Below, in pieces: positions 50,641-60,156 of a stretch of DNA of 64,000 nucleotides. Every line of letters starts with the position of its first letter. Position 1 is the first letter of the stretch. The stretch spans positions 1-64,000 of the IMG/VR virus record IMGVR_UViG_3300020536_000010. One strand, 5' to 3'. Source of the DNA: a virus. The notes below the pieces were generated by a model that ran no database searches, had not been told where the DNA came from, and was given only the letters and a program-made list of their open reading frames with translations. A program made the position numbers and the translations under genes.

Positions 50641-53600
50641 ATGTTTCAAAATGAAGAACTTTTAGACCATCTACAAACATCTTCTGTAATTAGAACCAAT
50701 TCTGCAGTCATTGCTGAATGGAATATGAACATTGCAGAAAATATTTTAAAGATTGGTAATTATAGATACCGCCCATCAGAGGGGCCGTCTACAAAGTACG
50801 GACTTCCAGTGTCTGCATTTGATGAAATTGATAACGGTAATTTTTATACTAATGCCACTGACGCTGATGTAGTTATTGATGGTGGGTTAGATGATGAAGG
50901 TATACCACTAACGTTTACGTCTAAAAAACAAAAAGAAAAACTATTATATTCTTTAGAAGATTGTTTTGGAAAATTTAGACCAAGATCTGGAATAAATAAG
51001 CTTAGATATTTCAAAGATAGTTTTAGTCATTTTACAAATATTAATATGATTAGACGACCTAGATATTATATGGCACACAAAGATGATTCATTTAAATACT
51101 GGTCCTCATACAGGACGGAAGATGGCATTGAGCGTGGAATAGCAAATAAATTAATTAATGGACAACACTTTATTGATGACGCATCACCATTTGTTGTATA
51201 TAAGAATATTGTGCCATCCAATAGAATTATTGTAAAAATGCAAACAAATGTTGGAGAGATTGATCTTGGACCTTTTGTTAATAATGCTGGCTCATTTTCA
51301 GATCCATTTTATGGAAATCAGAATCAAACTACTCCAGTAAAATGGAAAGTCCAAATATTAAAAAATAATAATTGGACAGATATAATTTCATTTAATTCTG
51401 CATCAGCAAGAAGAGATGGTAGTCCAATTATAGGGCCAGATGGCTATGTAGAACTTTCTTATGGTCTTAAGATTCCAGAACGATACCGTGATATTTTTAT
51501 TAAAGCAGAAGAATACACAACAGATACTTTCTTGCCAGAACAATCAGTTAATGGCTATGCCTACTTAGTTAAAGAGCAAGAGTCTGATCTTGGAACATAT
51601 CATATATGGATAAATGAATTTAACGGATATCAAACATTTACTCCAGAATACGGATGGTATTTAGAAGAGTCTCAGGTAGATAGGCTTACAAACTTTGTAA
51701 CAGACTTAACTGCCCCAGTTTCATATCAGGACACTACTACTGGACAAACAAAATATAGAGAATTTGAAGAGATTTCTGGCATTAGGATAGTCATTGATAC
51801 GATGAATAAAGTAGACTCAACGTTTGATCTTATTGAGCTGTCACCTAGACTAGTCGTAGACATATCAGAAAAGGTTGAATCCTTTAGTTTAACAAAATCT
51901 GCATCTGACCTAGGCAACAGCGGAATGCCAGTTGGTCAACTATTGGCTGGTGTTGGAACTATAGAGCTATTTGACTATGACTTAGCATTTAGCTCAACAA
52001 ACACAAATAGTATAATTAAAAATTATTTAACAAAAAATATTCAGTTTAAGCTTTATGAAATAGTTATTGATGTTAATGGATCTGATTATTATATTCCAAT
52101 TAAAACAATGTATTCTGAGGGATTTCCAGAAATAAATACAAATGATAGGTCTGTTTCTCTTAGCCTTAGAGACCTTTTCTTTTATTTTGAGTCAAAAACT
52201 GCACCACAAATACTTGTACAAGAAGCATCATTAAGCTATACCGTATCAATGCTGCTTGACTCAATAGGCTTTTCTAATTATTTATTTAAACGAATAGATA
52301 ATGAGTCAGAGCCAATTATTCCATACTTTTTTATTGCACCAGATAAAACAGTTGCACAGGTTCTAAATGAAATTGCTATATCTACTCAAAGTGCCATGTT
52401 TTTTGATGAGTACAACAATTTGGTTGTAATGACAAAAGAATACATCTTGCCATCAAATGATGAAAGAGATGTGGATATTGTTCTTTATGGAACTAAAGAT
52501 TTTGAGGCAGAAGGACAAATTTCTAACAAAACCACAAATGCAAAGCTTGCAAATATTGTAGAAATTGCTAGTCAAAAAGATGATGTTTTTAATGATGGGA
52601 AAATAACTTATTCTACAAGATATATTCAAAGATCTGTTGGGTCAATCAGACAAGCAAGTATGATTGACCAAGACAAAGTTTGGATTTATAAGCCAGCTTT
52701 GCTTTGGGAGGTGGCAGGAACCGAAAATACTAAATCACAAAATGACGTACTTGGAAATCAGTCAAGTTATGCATTGTCTGCAATACCACTTAAATCAGAT
52801 TTGCTAGAGACTCCACCAACTGTAGTTAATGGAATTATACAAAATAATACTATGGATTTTGGTGAAAGTGTTTATTGGATGACAAGGTATAATGGATATT
52901 TTTATGCTAATGGAGAAGTTATCAAATATGATGCCATTGAATTTGAAATTCCTGGAGTACAAAAAAGAGTTGTTCAAACAAATAATAATGGAGATTTATC
53001 TTTAAATATTGTAACTTCTGGAGGCATTGGCAAGGTATGGATTACAAGCGTAAGAGAGTATCAAAAATATTTTGCACAATTACCATTTAATGGGAAAATG
53101 TATCCAACAGGAAGAGTCAGAATATATTCTGAACCAAATTATAGAACTATCAATGGACAAACTACCCTTGCAAATGGTGCCGTAGCAAAACACGGTAGAG
53201 GTCAATTTGGAACGCCAATTGTTAGTCATTATGCTGGTCTATCTTCTTATTGGACATCAAATTCAAATGTTCGTGGCTGCACTATGAAAAGCTCACAGCT
53301 ATTTGGAACAGCAATTGAAACTTCTATCTCTGTTGGTGCAGCAGGAATTAATAACGCACTGGCCCAAACATCTTCTAGAACTGGCATTATTAAAAACTTG
53401 CTAACATATACTCCGTCATATGAAAATATTTCTAAAAATATTATTGCCCCAGGAACAGTCCAGTCTTCTGCCTTAGTATTTACTGGGCCATCGTTTACAA
53501 CCACTGAAACCCCTATAGATTTTATATCATATGTTTATAAACCACTTAATACATTACAAAATAAATTTAAACATTTTGGATCTAGAATTCGTCTTATTGG

Positions 53601-55011
53601 AAAAGTTGAAAATAACGAAAACAGTAGTCAAAGTCCAATTGGGGCATCTTCTTATTATTTGGGGCAAACAAATAATCCAAACCAGCCAGCAATAATTTCT
53701 GGTGCCTCTGGCGGAATTGGCGTACTTATGAATCCAGAAACAAACAATGGCTATTATCTTGAAATAGTTGCATTAGCTGAAGACGGCGTTCTAGACTCCT
53801 ATGAAAATTCTGCCGATTTACATAACATATTATTCTATAAAATTGGTAAGCCTAGTATTGGCGAGACATCCAAGGCAGTCCCCATTAAGCTTTGGGGTGG
53901 AACTGCACAAATTTTAATAGATAATGGTCAGTTTGTTGGACAATATAGGATGGCAAATGAAAAAAATCCAACAGTGTACGATCTTGCAGTAGAGTATGAG
54001 GATATTGGCACAACTAGAAAATTTTTCTTGTATATAAATAATAGGCTTATTGCAACAGTAATAGACAGCCAGCCATTACCAATATATAACAATATGTGTT
54101 TATTTGTTCGTGGCGGTGCCAGGGCAATGTTTGAAAACATTTATGCAATAACAAATAACTATTCTCAAAATACTTCATATGCATTAAGCACTCCAGTAAG
54201 TGCTGTGTTTTCTTCAGATGAAATAGACATAGATGAGGCATTTAGAAAATATGCTTTAAGTGGTGTAATACAGGCTAGTTATTTGTCAAGCATTAGCCCA
54301 TCAGAACCCCCCAAATATAACATGTATTATGAAGAATTTGGAACCATAATGAGAGAAGCAGCTTACTTTAACATCAGGTATGATAAAGCATATCCAGCAT
54401 TATATGCCAAGCTATCTCCAACATTTAATAAATTAAAAGGCTATACCACTTCTGGATTTTTAGCAAGTTCCTACGGTGCAGAATTTATGATTTTCAATGC
54501 AACGGACACAGTTCTGAGTCTTGATGAAACAAGTGGAAACTATTTAAGAATTCAGGGTGTAACATTTACGCAAGAATCTCCACACGATTTAACAGTGGAT
54601 GAATATTTTGATAAAAAGAGTGACCACTCAAATCCACAATTTTCTGGGCAACAGTTAGTCTCCTATCCAGGAAAGGCAAAACAAGAATATCAGGATATCA
54701 AAATTAGTAGGCTGACGCACGGAAGAAAAGAGTTTACACTTGACACGCCATATATTCAATCACATGATGATGCTGAAAATCTCATGGGCTGGATGATATC
54801 AAAAATTATGAAACCGAGAAAATCTATTGGCGTAAACCTGTTTGGCTTGCCAATTTTGCAACTTGGTGATATAGTTAGTATTAACTATAAAGACAGTGAT
54901 AATGTAGATATTGTCGCACCAGAAGATTCCAGGTTTGTTGTTTATCAAATAGAATACTCTGCAAATCCAGATGGACCAGAAATGACTGCGTTTTTAAGTG
55001 AGGTGAAATAA
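50641..55011 (+). CDS. Large minor tail protein / baseplate hub (1456 aa)
   Basis: The second gene after the tape measure is usually the tail-associated hub or lysin-like protein. Here LSPRLVVDISEKVESFSLTKSASD and KNIQFKLYEIVIDVNGSDYY resemble gp27-like hub strands. The middle (NATDTVLSLDETSGNY and earlier DQDKVWIYKPALLWEV) is beta-rich. A conserved closing part FGLPILQLGDIVSINYKDSDNVD fits the hub C-terminus. No peptidase motif was seen. It contacts its neighbour by a 1-nt overlap. Likely the central tail-tip protein. Confidence 0.6.
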   Translation: MFQNEELLDHLQTSSVIRTNSAVIAEWNMNIAENILKIGNYRYRPSEGPSTKYGLPVSAFDEIDNGNFYTNATDADVVIDGGLDDEGIPLTFTSKKQKEKLLYSLEDCFGKFRPRSGINKLRYFKDSFSHFTNINMIRRPRYYMAHKDDSFKYWSSYRTEDGIERGIANKLINGQHFIDDASPFVVYKNIVPSNRIIVKMQTNVGEIDLGPFVNNAGSFSDPFYGNQNQTTPVKWKVQILKNNNWTDIISFNSASARRDGSPIIGPDGYVELSYGLKIPERYRDIFIKAEEYTTDTFLPEQSVNGYAYLVKEQESDLGTYHIWINEFNGYQTFTPEYGWYLEESQVDRLTNFVTDLTAPVSYQDTTTGQTKYREFEEISGIRIVIDTMNKVDSTFDLIELSPRLVVDISEKVESFSLTKSASDLGNSGMPVGQLLAGVGTIELFDYDLAFSSTNTNSIIKNYLTKNIQFKLYEIVIDVNGSDYYIPIKTMYSEGFPEINTNDRSVSLSLRDLFFYFESKTAPQILVQEASLSYTVSMLLDSIGFSNYLFKRIDNESEPIIPYFFIAPDKTVAQVLNEIAISTQSAMFFDEYNNLVVMTKEYILPSNDERDVDIVLYGTKDFEAEGQISNKTTNAKLANIVEIASQKDDVFNDGKITYSTRYIQRSVGSIRQASMIDQDKVWIYKPALLWEVAGTENTKSQNDVLGNQSSYALSAIPLKSDLLETPPTVVNGIIQNNTMDFGESVYWMTRYNGYFYANGEVIKYDAIEFEIPGVQKRVVQTNNNGDLSLNIVTSGGIGKVWITSVREYQKYFAQLPFNGKMYPTGRVRIYSEPNYRTINGQTTLANGAVAKHGRGQFGTPIVSHYAGLSSYWTSNSNVRGCTMKSSQLFGTAIETSISVGAAGINNALAQTSSRTGIIKNLLTYTPSYENISKNIIAPGTVQSSALVFTGPSFTTTETPIDFISYVYKPLNTLQNKFKHFGSRIRLIGKVENNENSSQSPIGASSYYLGQTNNPNQPAIISGASGGIGVLMNPETNNGYYLEIVALAEDGVLDSYENSADLHNILFYKIGKPSIGETSKAVPIKLWGGTAQILIDNGQFVGQYRMANEKNPTVYDLAVEYEDIGTTRKFFLYINNRLIATVIDSQPLPIYNNMCLFVRGGARAMFENIYAITNNYSQNTSYALSTPVSAVFSSDEIDIDEAFRKYALSGVIQASYLSSISPSEPPKYNMYYEEFGTIMREAAYFNIRYDKAYPALYAKLSPTFNKLKGYTTSGFLASSYGAEFMIFNATDTVLSLDETSGNYLRIQGVTFTQESPHDLTVDEYFDKKSDHSNPQFSGQQLVSYPGKAKQEYQDIKISRLTHGRKEFTLDTPYIQSHDDAENLMGWMISKIMKPRKSIGVNLFGLPILQLGDIVSINYKDSDNVDIVAPEDSRFVVYQIEYSANPDGPEMTAFLSEVK

Positions 55012-55559
55012 TGGATGCACTGCCCATGTCAACTAGCAATGAGGCATACAATAATTTAAATGCTAGACTATCACAATTGGAGTCCCAGGTTTCCTCTGTC
55101 AAAATTGCTACACAGGAATTAATAGATATTGTTGATGATGCAATTCCAGCAGACCAAAAAATAGAAGCAATGACTAACCTATTATTTGAAGATATAGGTG
55201 GTCAAGAAATAATTAGTATTATTAGAAATGATATTGTTAATGGTCAGAATGTTACATATCAGCCAATTACAAATATTACAAGTCTTTATTATCAGTATAA
55301 TCCACAAAACATTTTAGCAGTACAAAAAACAGATAGGGATTACTTTAAAAATTTCCCAATTATTTTATACAGCAAGGTTCCAGAATGCGGAAGCGGCTTT
55401 GATATTGACGGTAATCAGCAGGTGCCAAACTGTGATTATATCTACATACATCCAACAAGCGGGGATCTTGTAATAGATTTAATTAATATGAGGCTAGAAG
55501 AAGAGGTAGAGGTTCAGATTATTTCTAAACTAAGCGACCTACATGATACAATATACTGA
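55011..55559 (+). CDS. Minor tail protein with N-terminal coiled coil (182 aa)
   Basis: N-terminal AYNNLNARLSQLESQVSSVK is a short coiled coil. The middle has SLYYQYNPQNILAVQKTD and FKNFPIILYSKVPECGSGFDIDGN, and DYIYIHPTSGDLVIDLINMRLEEEVE ends the domain. Cysteines 124 and 134 are the only two and may pair. Probably a tail-tip structural protein. It overlaps the upstream gene's stop. Confidence 0.5.
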   Translation: MDALPMSTSNEAYNNLNARLSQLESQVSSVKIATQELIDIVDDAIPADQKIEAMTNLLFEDIGGQEIISIIRNDIVNGQNVTYQPITNITSLYYQYNPQNILAVQKTDRDYFKNFPIILYSKVPECGSGFDIDGNQQVPNCDYIYIHPTSGDLVIDLINMRLEEEVEVQIISKLSDLHDTIY

Positions 55560-55568
55560 GGAAAAATA

Positions 55569-56753
55569 ATGATTACAAATACTGGAAAGGGCATTTTAGC
55601 TAAATACTTGATTGGTCAAGCACCAGCATATGCTTCATATATTGCTGTGGGCTGTGGCCCCTCTGCTTTAGAAGATGACACCCCTGGTTTTACCACAGAG
55701 CAAAAAGAAGAATATGCTGAAAAAAATGCACTAGACTTTGAAATGTTTCGTGTGCCAATTATTTCTAAGGGGTATGTTAATGAAAACAATCTTACAAAGC
55801 TGGTACTAACAGCAGAGTTGCCAACAGAAGAAAGATATGAAATAACAGAAGTTGGAATATTTTCAGCAGAATCCAACCCATCAGCGGGTGCGTTTGACAG
55901 CAAAAACTTTTATTTATTTAATCAGACAGAGGGCTGGGAGCACCACACACAATCTTTGATTAAAGAAATTCCAACTATATATACGCCATTAGATGAAAAC
56001 GATATTATTCTTGGAGAATATATTGTTAATGGAACACTACAAGAAACTCCAGTATTTCATACTAACGCAGATAATAGAACATTTACAAATGAAGAAAGAG
56101 TTCTTAGAAATGAAAGATGTAGATTTTTAAATAATATGCTAATGGTTGTTGGAGATGATGCTTCTTTAACTACTGATTCAATACAGCAATTGTCTGTTGT
56201 TGCTGGTAGCAATCATATACATAAAACTGGAACATCTTTAACATTTAATAGAAATGCCCCAACAGATCGGCTCAAACTTGCATTTTCTTTAATAAATAAA
56301 AATGGAGAATCTTCGACAGTACCAGACAATGTAAAAATTTTAATTCAGTTTTCTTCTTCAGATACATCTTCTACTGGTGAATATGCAAACTTTACTGTCA
56401 ATATTGACCACACTGGGTTTACAGCTGGCACTGCACCACAAGAAGCAAACTTTACAACACAAAGATATTTTGTTGTTTCAAAACAATTACAGGAGCTATA
56501 TTATACCTCAGCATTTAACTGGGAAAGTGTGACAGTTGCCAAAATATTTGTTGAGGTAGAAAAAAACGGAGCACCATCTTCCGATTACTATGTGGCTCTA
56601 GATGCAATGAGATTGGAAAATTTAACAACAACAAATCCTTTATATGGTCTTACTGGGTATTCAGTGCTAAAAACAGATGGGGCATTGCCAATTGTTAAGC
56701 TAGCTAATACTGCAAATTATATAGAATTTAGAATAGCCATTGGAGTGGAATAA
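55569..56753 (+). CDS. Minor tail protein (394 aa)
   Basis: Starts MITNTGKGILAKYLIGQAPAYASYIAVGCGP, a segment I have seen at the start of phage tail proteins, then beta-rich regions (YEITEVGIFSAESNPS, VFHTNADNRTFTNEERV). The C-terminal part has a jelly-roll-like alternation (AKIFVEVEKNGAPSSDYYVALDAMRLENL). GAGGAAAA before the ATG. A tail-tip adhesin or structural component; no enzyme motif. Coupled to the next gene by TAATG. Confidence 0.55.
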   Translation: MITNTGKGILAKYLIGQAPAYASYIAVGCGPSALEDDTPGFTTEQKEEYAEKNALDFEMFRVPIISKGYVNENNLTKLVLTAELPTEERYEITEVGIFSAESNPSAGAFDSKNFYLFNQTEGWEHHTQSLIKEIPTIYTPLDENDIILGEYIVNGTLQETPVFHTNADNRTFTNEERVLRNERCRFLNNMLMVVGDDASLTTDSIQQLSVVAGSNHIHKTGTSLTFNRNAPTDRLKLAFSLINKNGESSTVPDNVKILIQFSSSDTSSTGEYANFTVNIDHTGFTAGTAPQEANFTTQRYFVVSKQLQELYYTSAFNWESVTVAKIFVEVEKNGAPSSDYYVALDAMRLENLTTTNPLYGLTGYSVLKTDGALPIVKLANTANYIEFRIAIGVE

Positions 56754-57184
56754 TGGCAGATCGTGGAATTAAAAAAGTTGTGATTCCAAAGTCTACGCTA
56801 CCTAGTGTCACATTAGATAATAAATATTTTGTTAGATATAGGATAGTCTCTCAGGACAAAAATAGAGTTTCTGCGTGGTCACCAACATTTGAGCTAAATG
56901 CTATAACGCCTACGCCATTACTGGCATCCAATGTTACATACTCTATCAATAATAAATTAGTTAATATAGCCTGGATAGATCCAGAGCTAAGAAATAATTA
57001 CGATATTTTTATTAAATCTGATTCTGGTGCATATACCTATTATGGAACCGTAACTGGGCAAAGTTATAGCTTTTTAACTAATGCTACAACCTCTATACAG
57101 TTTGCCATCCAGATATCTAGTATTTCTAAGGAAAAAAGCGAGATCCTAGAAATCTATGAATCTAGCGTCATATCTTTGGTATAA
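56753..57184 (+). CDS. Fibronectin-III-like minor tail protein (143 aa)
   Basis: The first 45 residues hold YFVRYRIVSQDKNRVSAWSP, the late strands of a fibronectin-like domain, then a second partial repeat (VNIAWIDPELRNNYDIFIK, YYGTVTGQSYSFLT). This fold is frequent at phage tail tips. Overlaps the previous gene by 1 nt. Confidence 0.55.
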   Translation: MADRGIKKVVIPKSTLPSVTLDNKYFVRYRIVSQDKNRVSAWSPTFELNAITPTPLLASNVTYSINNKLVNIAWIDPELRNNYDIFIKSDSGAYTYYGTVTGQSYSFLTNATTSIQFAIQISSISKEKSEILEIYESSVISLV

Positions 57185-57202
57185 TATTAGTTTAGGAGAA
57201 AA
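57177..57202 (+). promoter_or_regulatory. Promoter and leader of the 57203 gene
   Basis: Extended -10 TGGTATAAT (57177-57185) overlaps the stop of the previous gene. AGGAGAA lies before the ATG at 57203. Confidence 0.6.
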
Positions 57203-57655
57203 ATGCCAATTATTCCGATTCCAGAACGTGGTCAGCCACTAGACCTAAGCTATATTGCTACAATAGCCGAAACAGTAAATAACCTATCCAAAGAGCTATC
57301 ATACTCTTCAAAAAAATATGCATCGGTTGAAAGCCCAAGAGCATCTATTACAAGGCAAGATCTTAAAGTTACAGACATGAGGGTTGTAGCAGGGGCCTAC
57401 GATCTTGCTCAAAATTTTTCTGTAAACGCTGGTCAGAAGGTACAGTTTACTTATAACTTTGCAAGCTCAGACTTTAAATATCCACCAATTGTTACTGCAA
57501 CTCCAGAGGCTGTATCAGTAACAGATAGCGGAACGGACGTATCTGTAACAATTACATCAGTTACCTCATCCAGAGTTGATGGCGTTGTACGTTTTAATAC
57601 AAGCGGTACCGCTTCAATTCGTATAAATATTATTGCTATTGGACTTCCAAGCTAG
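57203..57655 (+). CDS. Minor tail protein (150 aa)
   Basis: N-terminal helix IATIAETVNNLSKELSYSSKK, then a beta sandwich typical of receptor-contact or H-type tail proteins (KVQFTYNFASSDFKYPPIVTAT and SSRVDGVVRFNTSGTASIRINIIAIG). The last gene of the virion module before the transition to regulation and replication genes. AGGAGAA precedes the ATG. Confidence 0.55.
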   Translation: MPIIPIPERGQPLDLSYIATIAETVNNLSKELSYSSKKYASVESPRASITRQDLKVTDMRVVAGAYDLAQNFSVNAGQKVQFTYNFASSDFKYPPIVTATPEAVSVTDSGTDVSVTITSVTSSRVDGVVRFNTSGTASIRINIIAIGLPS

Positions 57656-57664
57656 GTGATATCC

Positions 57665-58195
57665 ATGCCATTAATGGATATGGAATCTTATAATAATGCA
57701 CCTGTAATTCCTGGGAATAAAAAAGTCTGGTTCTTAAATGGGGACTTGGTAAGAATTCATCATTTAAATAAATCTAATGGCATTATGTCAGTCTTCAATA
57801 TTATTAAAGATCAAATAGAAAGTTGCCTAATTTCTGATTTTAAGAAAAATAGAGAAAGAGCTTATACAGTTGGTCAAACTGCCCAGCTTGTAAATAGGCA
57901 TAAAAAGTACTTGCCAAATTTAATGAAACGTGGTATAATCCCATTTCCAACTGGCTCACAAAAAGGTGGGGCAACTGGATGGCAAGTACGAAGCTACTAC
58001 TCTGAATCACAGGTAAGGGAGATTCGTGATATACTGGCCTCCTACCATATGGGTAGACCAAGAAAAGATAAATTAATTACAAATGATATAACGCCTTCTC
58101 CACAGGAGTTGACACGGAGAATGGGCGATGGTATACTTACATATACCAAAACCGAAGATGGTAGATTTATACCAATTTGGTCAGAGTCTATATAG
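57665..58195 (+). CDS. MerR-like helix-turn-helix DNA-binding protein (176 aa)
   Basis: Residues 67-125 contain YTVGQTAQLVNRHKKYLPNLMKRGIIP and YYSESQVREIRDILASY, the layout of a winged HTH of the MerR / excisionase type (helix, turn, recognition helix, wing). AGGTGAT lies before the ATG at 57665, which is preferred to a GTG three codons upstream. At the boundary between virion and replication genes it may regulate the switch or act in DNA processing. Target sites unknown. Confidence 0.7.
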   Translation: MPLMDMESYNNAPVIPGNKKVWFLNGDLVRIHHLNKSNGIMSVFNIIKDQIESCLISDFKKNRERAYTVGQTAQLVNRHKKYLPNLMKRGIIPFPTGSQKGGATGWQVRSYYSESQVREIRDILASYHMGRPRKDKLITNDITPSPQELTRRMGDGILTYTKTEDGRFIPIWSESI

Positions 58196-58202
58196 GAAGA
58201 AA

Positions 58203-58418
58203 ATGGGTATGAATAACGAAGACACTAAGGTTCGTGTAGCATTGGGCTATACGCTTAACCTAGGCAACTTTCAGTCTCTACGAATTGATGTAGAAGTTCA
58301 AGACAACAAGCGTGAAGGCGAAAACACCAATGACGCTTTTGAGCGGGTATATGCTTTTGTCGAAGATAAGTTAGCCGCCAAGGTCAAGGAAGCTGCTGCT
58401 GAGGTAGAGGCTAAGTAA
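58203..58418 (+). CDS. Small protein of unknown function (71 aa)
   Basis: Reads MGMNNEDTKVRVALGYTLNL at the start and a strand-helix pattern (LRIDVEVQDNKREGENTND, FERVYAFVEDKLAAKVKEAA) with a highly charged C-terminus. Small proteins of this type are common before replication genes in phages of Actinobacteria, in my general knowledge. AGGAAGA precedes the ATG; a second in-frame ATG lies 6 nt later. Confidence 0.6.
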   Translation: MGMNNEDTKVRVALGYTLNLGNFQSLRIDVEVQDNKREGENTNDAFERVYAFVEDKLAAKVKEAAAEVEAK

Positions 58419-58733
58419 ATGGCTGATCGCAAAGACCAGATGGCTTTGCTCAGCAAGTTTGAAAAGCACTATAAGTTTAAGTATAATCAAAAACCAAACT
58501 TAAACAGATGGGCAGAGGCCTGGGCAGCAGATGCAATTATAGATTCTTACGGCATTCATATTTGCTATGAAATGCTAGAGTATTATTTTGATGTATCCCC
58601 AGCCCCAACATGGAAGAATTTTGCAGGCAATATAGGAAGCCTAATTGAAGCTAAGTCACGAATAGACGATGACAAAATTGAAAGAATTGAAAGAAGAAAG
58701 AAAGCGAAAGAGTGGTTAAGTGAAAATCAGTAA
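58419..58733 (+). CDS. Small helical protein upstream of the helicase (104 aa)
   Basis: N-terminal KFEKHYKFKYNQKPNLNRWAE and a central YGIHICYEMLEYYFDVSPAPTW, with a basic C-terminus (ERIERRKKAKEWLSE). The helical content and place two genes before the DnaB-like helicase suggest a helicase-loader-like role; this is inference. It starts immediately after the previous stop and overlaps the next gene by 14 nt. Confidence 0.55.
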   Translation: MADRKDQMALLSKFEKHYKFKYNQKPNLNRWAEAWAADAIIDSYGIHICYEMLEYYFDVSPAPTWKNFAGNIGSLIEAKSRIDDDKIERIERRKKAKEWLSENQ

Positions 58734-58923
58734 AGCTAGGTCACTAGCCAAATCTATAACTTGGAGAATTATTGCCATTTTAAGCACCTTTGTGGTTGGA
58801 TACGTATTAACTGGTAGTGTAGACTTTGCTGCCTCACTGGCATTACTCTCAAATTTAATTAACTTTATTCTTTATTATTTTCACGAAAGACTTTGGCTTA
58901 GGGTTAGATGGGGTAGACAATGA
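58720..58923 (+). CDS. DUF2061-type small membrane protein (67 aa)
   Basis: Two hydrophobic segments (about 15-33 and 37-53) with the motif ARSLAKSITWRIIA at the start and YYFHERLWLRVRWG at the end, matching the DUF2061 family pattern (SLAKTITWRI then YYFHERLW). Function unknown. It starts with GTG inside the previous gene and overlaps the helicase start by 4 nt, so it is translationally coupled to both. Its presence in a replication operon is unexpected; a membrane anchor for replication is speculation. Confidence 0.8.
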   Translation: MKISKARSLAKSITWRIIAILSTFVVGYVLTGSVDFAASLALLSNLINFILYYFHERLWLRVRWGRQ

Positions 58924-60140
58924 ATAGTGCAGAAGATAGACTAATTTCGGCAGTACTTGAAGACAAGCAGCTTCATGTTTTGCTACAGGCAGATGTAGAA
59001 AAGATACTTAGAACTCATAATGATATTTGGCAGTTTATTCGTAGATATGCTGAGATCAATGGGTCTGTTCCACCAAAGTCTATTGTTGTAGATAAGTTTA
59101 GAGATTTTTCTCCAGTAGAGGGTATTGGCACAACCAAGCATCACTTAGAAGAGCTTCAGGCAGAGTACCTTGAAAATAGCATTAAGGAAATCTTAGTTTC
59201 TGCAGCCACTGAAATTCAAAACGGCAGCAGTGCAAATGCCCTTGAATCATTAATTACAAAGACATCAGAACTTAAGAAAAATACTTCTGTAATTAGGGAT
59301 ATTGATGTGACTGACCTGCATTCAGCCATTGAATACTATAAGCAACTACAGCGAGAGCAGGAGCTAGGTTCTATTGGAATTAAAACTGGACTGCCAGGGT
59401 TTGACAATTACTTACCAGCTGGAATTACTCCAGGACAGCTAGGTGTATTTTTGGCCTATCCAGGCATAGGTAAATCTTGGTTAAGCCTTTATTTCGCCGT
59501 ACAGGCCTGGAAACAGGGCAAATCTCCGATGATCATAAGCCTTGAAATGGGCGAGGCAGAGGTTCGTAATCGTGTATATGCCATTATGGGTGAAGGGCTG
59601 TGGTCTCACAGAAAGCTTTCCAGTGGACAAGTTAATATAGATGATTTGACAAGATGGCACGAAAAACATCTTTCTGGTAAACCAGAGTTTCATATTATTT
59701 CTAATGATACTGGTGGAGAAATTACACCATCTGTTTTGCGTGGAAAAATAGATCAATACAGGCCAGACTTTGTTATTGTTGATTATCTGCAGCTAATGAG
59801 TCCCAATGCAAAGGCAGATAACGAAACGGTACGTATGAAGAACTTGTCTCGTGAACTAAAACTTATGGCTATATCAGAAGAAGTTCCAATTATTGCAATT
59901 TCTTCTGCCACGCCAGATGATGTTACTAAATTAGACACAGTCCCAACTCTTGGTCAAACAGCTTGGTCACGACAAATTGCTTACGACGCTGACTGGGTTT
60001 TGGCCCTAGGGCGTGGTGCTAACTCAGACGTTATTGAGTGCGTATTTAGAAAAAACCGTAATGGGTTTATGGGGGACTTTTTGGTTCAGGTTGATTTTGA
60101 TAAAGGCTGGTATAGATATAAAGATTTTGAGGATAAGTAG
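58920..60140 (+). CDS. dnaB: DnaB-like replicative helicase
   Basis: 406 residues. The N-terminal domain (about 1-100) with SAEDRLISAVLEDKQLHVLL is DnaB-like. The C-terminal RecA-type ATPase has Walker A AYPGIGKSW (about 179-187), Walker B DFVIVDYLQLM (about 283-293) and a further ISSATPDDVTKL. It unwinds the fork 5' to 3' ahead of the polymerase, by family knowledge. Slightly shorter than host DnaB (about 450), mostly at the N-terminus. It is translated in coupling with the DUF2061 gene. Confidence 0.88.
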   Translation: MNSAEDRLISAVLEDKQLHVLLQADVEKILRTHNDIWQFIRRYAEINGSVPPKSIVVDKFRDFSPVEGIGTTKHHLEELQAEYLENSIKEILVSAATEIQNGSSANALESLITKTSELKKNTSVIRDIDVTDLHSAIEYYKQLQREQELGSIGIKTGLPGFDNYLPAGITPGQLGVFLAYPGIGKSWLSLYFAVQAWKQGKSPMIISLEMGEAEVRNRVYAIMGEGLWSHRKLSSGQVNIDDLTRWHEKHLSGKPEFHIISNDTGGEITPSVLRGKIDQYRPDFVIVDYLQLMSPNAKADNETVRMKNLSRELKLMAISEEVPIIAISSATPDDVTKLDTVPTLGQTAWSRQIAYDADWVLALGRGANSDVIECVFRKNRNGFMGDFLVQVDFDKGWYRYKDFEDK

Positions 60141-60141
60141 T

Positions 60142-60156
60142 TATAATTAATACATG
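60142..60156 (+). promoter_or_regulatory. Leaderless-type promoter of the 60154 gene
   Basis: TATAAT (60142-60147) lies just after the helicase stop, 6 nt before the ATG at 60154. Confidence 0.55.
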
